Shown in pieces: positions 1 through 7,028 of a stretch of DNA of 23,940 nt. The notes under the pieces were generated by a model. It was not told the origin of the DNA and made no database searches. It was given only the letters and a program-made list of their open reading frames with translations. Position 1 is the stretch's first letter. Every line of letters begins with the position of its first letter. Origin of the DNA: a virus; IMG/VR virus record IMGVR_UViG_3300008459_004928, positions 1 to 23,940 of that record; one strand, 5' to 3'. Both the position numbers and the translations under genes were made by a program.

Positions 1-162
1 GAGGGTCGTTGGACTGTTTCTGCCGCTGTGGACCTTGGTGTACCCGCTCCTGTCATTACTACTGCCCTTTTTGAAAGATTTAATTCACGCAATCTGGGCA
101 CTTTCGCAGCCAAGATTCTAAATGGTATGCGTTATATGTTCGGTGGACATCATGTTAGGTAA
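1..162 (+). CDS. gnd: 6-phosphogluconate dehydrogenase, C-terminal end (partial)
   Basis: The frame is open from the first base and ends at TAA 160-162, giving the last 53 residues of a protein that starts outside the window. It contains EGRWT, then [11 protein letters not shown] and ALFERFNSR, and ends GGHHVR. This is the typical C-terminal part of decarboxylating 6-phosphogluconate dehydrogenase, which oxidises 6-phosphogluconate to ribulose-5-phosphate and makes NADPH in the oxidative pentose phosphate pathway. Cyanophages commonly carry gnd as an auxiliary metabolic gene; the NADPH and pentose feed nucleotide synthesis during infection. The stretch resembles the shorter form of the enzyme, but the N-terminus is not visible, so cofactor preference cannot be judged. 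Confidence 0.9.
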   Translation, partial: EGRWTVSAAVDLGVPAPVITTALFERFNSRNLGTFAAKILNGMRYMFGGHHVR

Positions 163-271
163 AGCACTTATTTTTATTGCTATTCCTTTTGTACTGACTA
201 CACTCTACTTCGGAACACGAGGGGGATATTATGACACAGATGATTACCATGGGAATGGAACATCACACTAA
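152..271 (+). CDS. 39-residue membrane or exported peptide
   Basis: A short gene starts inside the end of gnd, sharing 11 nt in another frame, with GGTGG a few bases upstream as a weak ribosome site. The peptide begins [13 protein letters not shown] and has one hydrophobic segment (about residues 4-20). A polar tail rich in Gly, Tyr and Asp follows ([16 protein letters not shown]). I know of no function. The start embedded in the preceding stop region suggests translational coupling to gnd. The next gene overlaps it by 41 nt, so one of the two could be spurious. Confidence 0.5.
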   Translation: MLGKALIFIAIPFVLTTLYFGTRGGYYDTDDYHGNGTSH

Positions 272-413
272 TTTTTTATTTAAATTAGTAGAAGTTTTGG
301 CAGCAAGTCCAATTTGGTTGGGGTTGTGTGGAGCAGGATTGACTATTGCACCAATTATGGGTATAATGCTCATACACAAACAACAAAATTCTGATGAGAA
401 AAATCACAATTGA
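231..413 (+). CDS. 60-residue small membrane protein, unknown
   Basis: The ATG at 231 follows a strong purine-rich ribosome site (GAGGGGG at 219-225). The protein has a polar, His-containing start, then a hydrophobic stretch (about residues 21-48, ASPIWLGLCGAGLTIAPIMG) and a short charged tail. One transmembrane helix, or a tight pair, is plausible. It overlaps the preceding small gene by 41 nt and the following Phd-like gene by 20 nt. Not recognised; the good ribosome site is the main support. Confidence 0.5.
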   Translation: MTQMITMGMEHHTNFLFKLVEVLAASPIWLGLCGAGLTIAPIMGIMLIHKQQNSDEKNHN

Positions 414-564
414 GAATTTTCAAAAAGATTTTGATAATTATATTCAAAAAGTTGAAAATGGTGAATCTTTTCTCATTGAAGATATAACAGGAAAAACTAT
501 TGTTGTTATGCCATGTGATGAGGAAGTGATACGTATACATACAGAGCATAATGATGCATGTTAG
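394..564 (+). CDS. Phd/YefM-like antitoxin, orphan
   Basis: A 56-residue protein. Residues 2-40 follow the Phd/YefM (prevent-host-death) plan: ITIENFQKDFDNYIQKV as the first beta strand and helix, ENGESFLIED in the position of the family's ENGEPVxITR turn, and GKTIVVMP in the position of GKPVAVLVP. Members bind DNA as dimers and neutralise a Doc- or RelE-type toxin through a C-terminal tail. Here the tail is only about 16 residues (CDEEVIRIHTEHNDAC) and neither neighbour looks like a toxin. It could act on a host toxin or as a small repressor. The start overlaps the previous gene and lacks a clear ribosome site, suggesting coupled translation. The family call rests on pattern alone. Confidence 0.6.
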   Translation: MRKITIENFQKDFDNYIQKVENGESFLIEDITGKTIVVMPCDEEVIRIHTEHNDAC

Positions 565-628
565 TATATTAAATATAGTCACGGATGGACTATAACAGTA
601 CTGGTCGGAGTTGCCTCAAAAACAAATT

Positions 629-856
629 ATGTCTAAATCAAGTATCTTACGATACATTGGAAATTTCCTTTTACTGCTTGGATATCAAGTTATGTTATGG
701 GGAAATTTTAAATATGGATTGATGATAAAGTTTATTGGTGGACTACTTGGTATTCCATTTGCCATTAAACTAAAACTCTGGGATGTACTATTTTTATGTG
801 CATTTTTTGGTATTACTGAGATATCAAAATTAACTCAAATTTTCCTAGTTTCGTAA
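629..856 (+). CDS. Small integral membrane protein, unknown
   Basis: A 75-residue protein beginning MSKSSILRYIGNF. Two to three hydrophobic stretches follow (about residues 6-24, 29-47 and 51-65) with few charges. The frame can be extended upstream to a TTG at 611, but the only GGAG (607-610) touches that TTG, so I prefer ATG 629. It lies alone between the Phd-like gene and a small soluble protein gene. Not recognised; the composition fits a small multi-pass membrane protein of the kind common near cyanophage auxiliary genes. Confidence 0.6.
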   Translation: MSKSSILRYIGNFLLLLGYQVMLWGNFKYGLMIKFIGGLLGIPFAIKLKLWDVLFLCAFFGITEISKLTQIFLVS

Positions 857-921
857 AACTAGGTGGTGGAGCCGAGAAGAATCGAAAAGATGACAAGACA
901 CAACACACAGGAGTAAAAAAA

Positions 922-1125
922 ATGACACCTTATGAATTGAGATTTGAGATTTTTAAGCAAGCATATAATATGCTTAACGACCAGTTTAGTATAGAGTATG
1001 ATATTGCTCGTTGCTGGAATGAAAATTCCAAGAACACTGTGAAGATGGATTACCCTGATTTTCCAACTTTAAATAATGTTCTACGTCAGTCAGAAATCAT
1101 TAACGATTTTGTAAGTTCTAAATAA
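922..1125 (+). CDS. 67-residue soluble protein, unknown
   Basis: ATG 922 follows a good ribosome site (AGGAG at 910-914). The protein starts MTPYELRFEIFKQAYNML and is predicted to be mostly helical and mildly acidic, with conserved-looking aromatic and Tyr/Asp residues (YPDFPTLNNV). No signal peptide, membrane segment or motif is recognised. It resembles the short cytoplasmic proteins of unknown role that recur in cyanomyoviruses. After its TAA the same frame stays open for 39 more codons into the terminator (see the structured stretch downstream). Confidence 0.7.
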   Translation: MTPYELRFEIFKQAYNMLNDQFSIEYDIARCWNENSKNTVKMDYPDFPTLNNVLRQSEIINDFVSSK

Positions 1126-1214
1126 GGTTTCTTGCCATTCCTTAAAAAGGCAAGTGGTGCGGATGGGGTAAATCCCGCCTGGTTCTTACTTCCAGAAAAA
1201 AGTAAAAATTTGAA
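1126..1214 (+). other. Structured intergenic RNA, possible 3'-UTR or small RNA
   Basis: Three stem-loops follow one another: CTTGCC/GGCAAG (1131-1154), GCGGAT/ATCCCGC with one bulge (1159-1178) and CTGG/CCAG (1179-1195). A rho-independent terminator comes just after. The region is more GC-rich than its surroundings. The frame of the preceding gene also stays open through it after the TAA, encoding 39 residues that include KASGADGVNPAW. It may be a stable 3' end, a small RNA or a remnant of an older longer gene. No tRNA fold could be drawn. Confidence 0.35.
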
Positions 1215-1243
1215 AAGAGGGGTTTACAAGACCCCTCTTTTTT
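1215..1243 (+). terminator. Rho-independent terminator before the glycan operon
   Basis: A 9-bp perfect stem, AAGAGGGGT (1215-1223) with ACCCCTCTT (1231-1239), has a 7-nt loop and runs into a T tract to 1243. It ends transcription of the small-gene group before the sugar operon. Confidence 0.88.
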
Positions 1244-1251
1244 AGTATGAT
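1223..1251 (+). promoter_or_regulatory. Sigma70-like promoter for the glycan operon, overlapping the terminator
   Basis: TTTACA at 1223-1228 and TATGAT at 1246-1251 are separated by 17 bp. The -35 lies in the loop region of the terminator hairpin. The predicted start near 1258 leaves a leader of about 28 nt before the epimerase ATG at 1287. Confidence 0.6.
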
Positions 1252-1286
1252 ATATACTAAAGAATTATTATTTTCTTGATTAAAGT

Positions 1287-2339
1287 ATGAGTCAATACAT
1301 TAGAAAGGCACTTGTTCTTGGTGCTGGTGGGTTCATTGGAAGTCACATGGTTAAAAAGTTGCGTTCTGAGGGATACTGGGTTCGTGGTGTGGACCTTAAG
1401 TACCCAGAGTTCTCCGCATCAGAAGCAAACGAATTTGTTCAAGGAGATCTTCGAGATGTAGATTTTGTCCGTCGTGTTCTTGAATATAAAGGTGATAGAG
1501 GAAACTTCTATAACTCTGTTCCTTATCGTTATATTCACGCATTCGATGAAATCTATCAATTTGCTGCTGATATGGGTGGAGCAGGATTTGTTTTCACTGG
1601 TGAGAACGATGCAGACATCATGCACAATTCTGTTAGTATCAATTTGAATGTTCTTGAAGAGCAACATAAATTTAATGAAAGACTCGGCAAAAATAGTACT
1701 AAAATTTTCTATTCTGGTTCTGCTTGCATGTATCCTGAGCATAACCAACTTGATCCCGATAATCCTGATTGTAGGGAGTCTTCTGCTTATCCTGCCAACC
1801 CAGACTCTGAATATGGTTGGGAAAAACTTTTTAGTGAACGTCTATATTTGGCTTACAATCGCAACCACGGCATCCCTGTACGTATTGCTAGATACCATAA
1901 CATTTTTGGACCAGAAGGTACATGGGAAGGGGGAAGAGAAAAAGCTCCTGCTGCGATTTGTAGAAAGGTGGCTTATCTTCCGTCTGAGGGAGGTACTATC
2001 GAAGTATGGGGAGACGGAAAGCAAACAAGATCTTTCCTCTATATTGATGAATGTATCGAGGCAACAAGAAGACTGATGGATTCCAATTTTATTGGACCAG
2101 TTAATATTGGATCTGAAGAAATGGTTACCATCAACCAACTTGTAGAGACTGCTGCTAAAGTATCAGGAAAGACTGTAGAAAAGAATCATATTGATGGTCC
2201 TCTTGGAGTTCGTGGTCGCAACTCAAATAATGATTTGATTCGTGAAAAACTTGGTTGGGATTACTCTCAATCTCTTGAAGAAGGAATTCGTAAGACATAC
2301 GAATGGATTAGTGGACAAATTGCTAAAAAAAGTTCATGA
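1287..2339 (+). CDS. GDP-mannose 3,5-epimerase (GME-like, extended SDR)
   Basis: A 350-residue NAD-dependent sugar epimerase. The Rossmann motif GAGGFIG is at residues 12-18 and the catalytic YGWEK at 176-180 (Tyr176, Lys180). The region SGSACMYPE places a Cys at 147, where plant GDP-mannose 3,5-epimerase has its acid/base Cys (SSACIYPE). ADMGGAGF (94-101), YHNIFGPEGTW and GREKAPAA also match that subfamily closely. The enzyme converts GDP-D-mannose to GDP-L-galactose (and GDP-L-gulose). It is the first gene of a tightly overlapping operon, and its stop shares ATGA with the next gene. The product would be a natural donor for the GT10 and GT11 enzymes downstream. General GME assignment is fairly sure; the actual product is inferred. 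Confidence 0.85.
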   Translation: MSQYIRKALVLGAGGFIGSHMVKKLRSEGYWVRGVDLKYPEFSASEANEFVQGDLRDVDFVRRVLEYKGDRGNFYNSVPYRYIHAFDEIYQFAADMGGAGFVFTGENDADIMHNSVSINLNVLEEQHKFNERLGKNSTKIFYSGSACMYPEHNQLDPDNPDCRESSAYPANPDSEYGWEKLFSERLYLAYNRNHGIPVRIARYHNIFGPEGTWEGGREKAPAAICRKVAYLPSEGGTIEVWGDGKQTRSFLYIDECIEATRRLMDSNFIGPVNIGSEEMVTINQLVETAAKVSGKTVEKNHIDGPLGVRGRNSNNDLIREKLGWDYSQSLEEGIRKTYEWISGQIAKKSS

Positions 2340-3028
2340 GTTGGAGAACATCATTACTAGATGTTGCAATTAATGATTGCAACACTTTCGATAAAGAAGA
2401 ATTAAAAAACTGTTCTGTATATCAGTTTGGTGTATTCAATGGTGGTTCTATGAAAGAAATTGCTTCCATTTTAAATAAACATAAAATAGAAGTAAATTCT
2501 TTTCATGGATTCGATGTTTTCACTGGAATGCCAAAGGAAACTGCAGAACCTATTTTTCAAGATTCTTGGAATCCAGATATTTTTCCAGATGAATTTAATG
2601 TGCTGAAGTACATGAATCTGGAAACACCAGAAGATTGTGCCAAGCATATTCAACAGGAAGTTCAGAATATTTTTGTTGGAAGAGAAAATCCTACCTCAGT
2701 CTCAGTAGTTGCTGGACTTGTTGAAGAAACTCTTCCTAAACAAAAAGATTTAAAACCAGCATTTTATGTGGATTTTGATTTGGATATTTACTCTCCAACA
2801 AAATTTGCTTTTAATTATTTGATGGAGAACAATCTAATTGTTCCTGGAACTTTAATTGGTTATGATGATTGGGGTGGAACTCCTGGATTTGAAGAATTTA
2901 AAGATGGAGAATCAAGAGCACATAAAGAGATTCTAGACGAGTGGGGAATCTCTATGACTAAATTATATCAAAACGGATATTCTTATCCTCATGTACAAAC
3001 TCTTTGGGTGGTAGATAGTTTAGAATGA
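2336..3028 (+). CDS. TylF/macrocin-like SAM-dependent methyltransferase
   Basis: A 230-residue protein starting in an ATGA overlap with the epimerase gene. Residues 30-39 (QFGVFNGGSM) resemble the glycine-rich SAM loop, HGFDVFTGMP (58-66) the acidic strand-2 region, and FYVDFDLDIYSPTK with DDWGG the metal and active-site region of TylF-type O-methyltransferases. These enzymes methylate sugar hydroxyls in surface glycans and antibiotics. In this operon it probably methylates a sugar, either nucleotide-linked or on the finished chain. No signal peptide, so cytoplasmic. The family placement is by motif order only; a general class I methyltransferase of unknown substrate is the safe reading. Confidence 0.65.
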   Translation: MSWRTSLLDVAINDCNTFDKEELKNCSVYQFGVFNGGSMKEIASILNKHKIEVNSFHGFDVFTGMPKETAEPIFQDSWNPDIFPDEFNVLKYMNLETPEDCAKHIQQEVQNIFVGRENPTSVSVVAGLVEETLPKQKDLKPAFYVDFDLDIYSPTKFAFNYLMENNLIVPGTLIGYDDWGGTPGFEEFKDGESRAHKEILDEWGISMTKLYQNGYSYPHVQTLWVVDSLE

Positions 3029-3879
3029 AAATTACAATTTTAGGATCTAGTGGGCAAATTGGTGCATATCTTTCGGAGTATCTTCGTGAGAAGGGGCACG
3101 TAGTTATTGACTTTGATAAGGTTGAAACACCTAATCATGACATGACTGTAATCCCAAATCAATATCTTGAGAATGCAATTGAGGCAGCAGACTTTGTTTT
3201 CTTCCTTGCATTTGATGTTGGTGGTTCTCGTTACCTTAAAAAGTATCAACATACATTCCAATTTATTGATAACAATGCCCGTCTGATGGCAAATGCATTT
3301 GGACTTCTCAAAAAGTATAATAAGAGATTTATATTTGCTTCTTCGCAGATGAGTAATATGAGTTATTCTCCATATGGTGTTCTTAAGAACGTTGGAGAAC
3401 TTTATACTAAATCTTTAAATGGACTTATTGTTAAGTTTTGGAATGTTTATGGAATTGAAAGAGACCATGAAAAGGCACACGTAATCACTGATTTTATTCG
3501 TAAAGGATTTGAGACTGGTGTGATTGATATGCTTACTGATGGAGAAGAAGAAAGGGAGTTTCTTTATGCCGAAGACTGCTGCGAAGCACTTGAAACGATT
3601 ATGGATAATTTCCATGATTTTACGTCGGAAGATAATCTCCACATCACGAGTTTCCGCCCGACAAAAATTATTGATGTTGCTGGGATAATTAATGGACAAT
3701 TTAATATAATTGGAAAGGAGGTCAAGGTACAACCCTCAGACCAGAAAGATAGTGTTCAGATGGATAAAAAGAATAAACCAGATACCTATTTGACAAAGTG
3801 GTGGATGCCTAAGACAACTATTGAACAAGGCATTGCTAAAGTATTCGAGGCAATGAAGAATGAACAAGTTCAAAATTAA
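3025..3879 (+). CDS. NAD-dependent epimerase/dehydratase (extended SDR)
   Basis: A 284-residue protein with the NAD-binding motif GSSGQIG at residues 7-13 and the catalytic YGVLK at 117-121 (Tyr117, Lys121), preceded by a Ser pair in FASSQMS. EEEREFLYAEDCCEAL matches the usual substrate-domain segment of sugar epimerases (REFLYVDD). It is clearly distinct from the GME gene two positions upstream and shorter than most GalE proteins (about 330 residues). It could be an epimerase, a 4-reductase (GDP-fucose synthase type) or a dehydratase; the sequence does not decide. It overlaps both neighbours (4 nt upstream, 20 nt downstream), fitting a single coupled operon. Confidence 0.75.
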   Translation: MKITILGSSGQIGAYLSEYLREKGHVVIDFDKVETPNHDMTVIPNQYLENAIEAADFVFFLAFDVGGSRYLKKYQHTFQFIDNNARLMANAFGLLKKYNKRFIFASSQMSNMSYSPYGVLKNVGELYTKSLNGLIVKFWNVYGIERDHEKAHVITDFIRKGFETGVIDMLTDGEEEREFLYAEDCCEALETIMDNFHDFTSEDNLHITSFRPTKIIDVAGIINGQFNIIGKEVKVQPSDQKDSVQMDKKNKPDTYLTKWWMPKTTIEQGIAKVFEAMKNEQVQN

Positions 3880-4660
3880 TCTTTATTGTAACGATTCTCT
3901 TCTTCCTTCTACATCTGATAAAAATACTTCTAAGTATACTGAATGGGTTTATGATGGTTCTGGAGAAGTAAATTTCTATGTTAACCAACGTTCTCTCGAA
4001 GCATTCTCTTCAATTCAAACTAAACCAACTTATATTTGGTTGCTAGAATCAAAGCAAATCATTAAACCAATATATGATTGGGTAATTAAAAATTACGAAT
4101 TTGCAGTATCTAGAGTAGATGGTATTTTTAGTTGCGATAAAGAACTTTGCGATAAGTATCCAAAAATTATCTATTCATTATCTAATGCTGCTCCTTGGGT
4201 AGAGGATAGAAAGATTTTTGAAAAAACTAAACTTGTTTCAATGATTTCATCTAACAAGTCTATGGTTCCTGGGCATCGCAAAAGACTTGAGTTTGTGAAT
4301 AAATTCAAAGACCAAGTTGATTTGTATGGGAGGGGATTTAGGGATATTTCATGTAAGGAAGATGGACTTAGAGATTACATGTTTTCTATTGCTGTAGAAA
4401 ATGCTGTTTATGATACATACTTTACAGAGAAATTAACGGACTGTTTTGCAACAGGAACAATCCCAGTTTTTTATGGATGTAAAGGAGTTGTGGAGTACTT
4501 CAACGAGGATGGTATTATATTTCTAGATGATAACTTTGATGTTTCTACATTGACAGAAGAACTTTATCATTCTAGAATAGATGCGATTAAAGATAATTTT
4601 GAACGTTCTTTAACTCTTCCAATTGCGGAAGATTTTATCTATACTAATTATTTTAAATGA
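3860..4660 (+). CDS. Glycosyltransferase family 10 (alpha-1,3-fucosyltransferase type)
   Basis: A 266-residue protein. The C-terminal half carries the GT10 donor-binding plan: LVSMISSNK (125-133), GHRKRLEFV (138-146), VDLYGRGF (153-160), then DYMFSIAVENA and YFTEKLTDCFATGTIPVFYG (187-206). GT10 enzymes transfer L-fucose from GDP-fucose with inversion. GDP-L-galactose differs from GDP-fucose only by a 6-hydroxyl, so the epimerase at the head of the operon may supply the donor. The start overlaps the preceding gene by 20 nt, with GAGG at 3847-3850 as ribosome site. No membrane anchor is seen, so it is probably cytoplasmic. Family call is confident, donor is inferred. Confidence 0.85.
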   Translation: MNKFKINLYCNDSLLPSTSDKNTSKYTEWVYDGSGEVNFYVNQRSLEAFSSIQTKPTYIWLLESKQIIKPIYDWVIKNYEFAVSRVDGIFSCDKELCDKYPKIIYSLSNAAPWVEDRKIFEKTKLVSMISSNKSMVPGHRKRLEFVNKFKDQVDLYGRGFRDISCKEDGLRDYMFSIAVENAVYDTYFTEKLTDCFATGTIPVFYGCKGVVEYFNEDGIIFLDDNFDVSTLTEELYHSRIDAIKDNFERSLTLPIAEDFIYTNYFK

Positions 4661-5307
4661 GTCAATACAAATATTTTTCAGAGAATAATATTAAAGTCGA
4701 TGGAGTAATTCATGTGGGTGCTCATCGAGGTGAAGAAATTTTTGATTATGAAAAACTTGATGCAAAACAAATCATCTGGATTGAACCAAATCCAGATGTA
4801 TTTGATGAACTTCAAATTGCTTTAGAAAGGGCAGATAGTTTTATAGAATCTCATGGATTTTGCGTTGCTGCTAGTGATGTTGATTCTAAAGATATTGATT
4901 TTCATGTTTGTTATGGACCAGATGCTGCTTTTATGAAGGGCAATAAAGGTTGTTCTTCTTTGCTAAAACCAAAAGGAAGATTTGAATCTTGGCATAAAAA
5001 GACAATCAAAGTCGATACAGTTAAACTTGATACCTTATTGACTGAAAATGAATTCAATTTCAGTGATTTTCAACTTCTTGACATGGATACTCAAGGGGCA
5101 GAACTAATGGTTCTCAAAGGTGCTTCTAAAGTATTGGAAAATGTTTTGTATATCACAACAGAAGCAACATGGAATAATCCAGATTATGTTGATAATGTTA
5201 TGTTTGATGAATTGAAAGAGTATTTGAATTCATTTGGATTTGAACCAGTAGAAACTTTTGAGCATACCTCCGACTGGGGTGATGTTTTATTTGTAAAGAA
5301 AAAATAG
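4657..5307 (+). CDS. FkbM-family methyltransferase
   Basis: A 216-residue protein starting in an ATGA overlap. It has the FkbM/Methyltransf_21 layout: VDGVIHVGAHRGEE (14-27) as SAM loop, IIWIEPNPDVFDEL (39-52) with the acidic residue at the end of strand 2, a CSSLLKP segment, VKVDTVKLDTLL-like linker and LLDMDTQGAELMVLKG. FkbM enzymes O-methylate sugars or polyketides. In phages and marine bacteria they often sit in surface-glycan clusters, and methyl caps can end a chain or block recognition. A ribosome site GGAG for the next gene lies 7 nt after its stop. Confidence 0.85.
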   Translation: MSQYKYFSENNIKVDGVIHVGAHRGEEIFDYEKLDAKQIIWIEPNPDVFDELQIALERADSFIESHGFCVAASDVDSKDIDFHVCYGPDAAFMKGNKGCSSLLKPKGRFESWHKKTIKVDTVKLDTLLTENEFNFSDFQLLDMDTQGAELMVLKGASKVLENVLYITTEATWNNPDYVDNVMFDELKEYLNSFGFEPVETFEHTSDWGDVLFVKKK

Positions 5308-5314
5308 GAGAAAC

Positions 5315-6208
5315 ATGGCAATTTCATTTAATGGACTTGGTAATGCTGGAAGACTTGGAAATCAAATGTTCCAATATGCTGCTATCAGAGGCATTGCTGC
5401 ACACAAAGGATACCAATGGATGGTTCCTCCTGCTGATGCCGATAGGTGTGATAATTATGGTCTTTTTGATGCTTTTAATCTAATTAACTGTCAAGAAAAA
5501 AATCAAGGAGAGCAACCAAAGCAAACAATTTCCTGGAGAGAATTTCATTTTAATGAAAATCTTTTTAATCAATGTCCCGATAATATTGATTTAGATGGGT
5601 ATTTCCAATCTGAAAAGTATTTTAAGCATATTGAACATGAAATCCGTCAGGATTTTACATTTAAAGATGAATGGTTAGATCCTTGTAAGGAGTATATTGA
5701 AAGTATTGGAAATAAAAAACTTGTATTTTTACATGTCCGAAGAGGAAATCCAAATCTTCAGGGAATAAGAGGTGAACGTTGGTCATACCAAATGCTTCAG
5801 CAATATCATCCTCTTTGTAAATTTGAATACTATGAAGAAGCACTTAAAGAATTTGATAGTAGTTATCAAGTATTAGTATTTTCTGATGTTATTGAATGGT
5901 GCAAACGTCAAGAATTTTTCAAAGGTGATAGGTTCCTTTTCTCTGACAATTCTCTTGAATTATTCCCTGATGGTGCATCGGTTCCATACATTGATCTTTG
6001 TTTGATGTCACTTTGTAGTGATGCAATCATTGCTAACTCATCTCTATCTTGGTGGGGTGCATATCTTATTAATAATCCAAATAAAAAAGTTGTTGCACCA
6101 ACCCCTTGGTTTGGTCCTGCATACAAGGATTATATTATGACTGATTTGATTCCAGAAGGTTGGATTGAAAAATTTAATGACCCTAAAGAAATCGAAGCAG
6201 AGGTTTGA
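5315..6208 (+). CDS. Glycosyltransferase family 11 (alpha-1,2-fucosyltransferase type), copy 1
   Basis: A 297-residue protein preceded by AGGAG. GT11 motifs are all present: GRLGNQMFQYA (12-22), the donor-binding HVRRG at 140-144, SDVIEW and the C-terminal NSSLSWWGA (241-249). GT11 enzymes add L-fucose in alpha-1,2 linkage using GDP-fucose. It is closely related to the gene at 7015, with long identical runs at both DNA and protein level, so the two arose by duplication with one glycosyltransferase gene between them. GDP-L-galactose from the upstream epimerase is a possible donor. Length is normal for the family and nothing catalytic appears lost. Confidence 0.9.
   Translation: MAISFNGLGNAGRLGNQMFQYAAIRGIAAHKGYQWMVPPADADRCDNYGLFDAFNLINCQEKNQGEQPKQTISWREFHFNENLFNQCPDNIDLDGYFQSEKYFKHIEHEIRQDFTFKDEWLDPCKEYIESIGNKKLVFLHVRRGNPNLQGIRGERWSYQMLQQYHPLCKFEYYEEALKEFDSSYQVLVFSDVIEWCKRQEFFKGDRFLFSDNSLELFPDGASVPYIDLCLMSLCSDAIIANSSLSWWGAYLINNPNKKVVAPTPWFGPAYKDYIMTDLIPEGWIEKFNDPKEIEAEV
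6029..6060 (+). repeat. 32-nt direct repeat, unit 1 (GT11 copies)
   Basis: This stretch, encoding IANSSLSWWGA in GT11 copy 1, is identical base for base to 7729-7760 in copy 2, exactly 1700 nt away. Further near-identical runs occur at the gene starts (5325-5344 and 7022-7041). Confidence 0.9.
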
Positions 6209-6209
6209 T

Positions 6210-7028
6210 ATGAAATTAGATTTTTTAATGCCATGTCGTATTGAAAGTGAGGATAGATTAAAAAATATAATCACTACAGTTTCTTTTCTCCTCCACAACT
6301 TTCCAGAGTCTAATGTTATAGTTAAAGAGGTTGATTCTCGTTCAAATTTTAAATTTAGAGCAATCCCAGAGATTAAAAAGTATGTAGATATTTCTAATCT
6401 TATTCATATCTACGAAGAAAGTAATGAAGCAGCATTCCACAAAACAAGAATTCTGAATGATTTACTATTAGAATCTAAATCTGAAATTGTATTTAATCAT
6501 GACGTAGATATGATTCTTCCAATACAATCATATCATTTAGCATATTCTGCTTTGATTGAAGACCAATGTGATGTAGTTTATCCATTTGGGTGTGGAATTT
6601 ATCAACGAGCAGTTGATTATCCAATGGAAACATATGAATCTTTTTTGAATTCTAAGTTTGATTATAGTATTCTAGATTCAAATTCGAGACTTGCCTCTGC
6701 AACTATTGGATGGGGGCAAATGATTAAACGACAAGTTGAGATAAACGTTGGAATGTGGAATGAAAACTTTATTTCATGGGGAGCAGAAGACTGCGAATTT
6801 CACTATAGATTAAATGTTCTAAACTATAGAGTGGGAAGAGTAAATGATATAGTATATCATCTTGAGCATGGAAGGACATTTAATTCTCATTACAATAATC
6901 CAAAGTTTATGGACAATCATAATCTATGGCAGTGGTTCAGAAATCAAGATAGAGATACTGTAGTAAAGTACTATGAAAATCAACAATACTTAATTAGTAG
7001 AGGGGAGAAACTAAATGCTGGCATTTAA
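6210..7028 (+). CDS. GT-A fold glycosyltransferase (GT2/GT7C-like)
   Basis: A 272-residue protein. I start at ATG 6210, one base after the preceding stop and with AGAGG just upstream, rather than 45 nt earlier. FNHDVDMILP (96-104) gives a DxD metal/nucleotide site (Asp98, Asp100). WGAEDCEFHYRL (190-201) resembles the WGxEDxD/E segment in the C-terminal half of beta-1,4-galactosyltransferases and related GT2 enzymes. HLEHGRTF supplies a His near the end, as in that group. Sugar and linkage cannot be read from sequence. It sits between the two GT11 copies and overlaps the second by 14 nt. Confidence 0.75.
   Translation: MKLDFLMPCRIESEDRLKNIITTVSFLLHNFPESNVIVKEVDSRSNFKFRAIPEIKKYVDISNLIHIYEESNEAAFHKTRILNDLLLESKSEIVFNHDVDMILPIQSYHLAYSALIEDQCDVVYPFGCGIYQRAVDYPMETYESFLNSKFDYSILDSNSRLASATIGWGQMIKRQVEINVGMWNENFISWGAEDCEFHYRLNVLNYRVGRVNDIVYHLEHGRTFNSHYNNPKFMDNHNLWQWFRNQDRDTVVKYYENQQYLISRGEKLNAGI

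Noticed and set aside
370-582. Minus-strand frame of 70 residues
   Set aside because: Antisense shadow over the Phd-like gene, with no ribosome site or recognisable protein pattern.
574-594. Hairpin TATAGTC/GACTATA between the Phd-like gene and the next gene
   Set aside because: Seven AT-rich pairs without a T tract; too weak to call a terminator or regulatory element.
1126-1214. tRNA gene
   Set aside because: Stem-loops are present, but no cloverleaf with acceptor stem, anticodon arm and standard T arm could be built.
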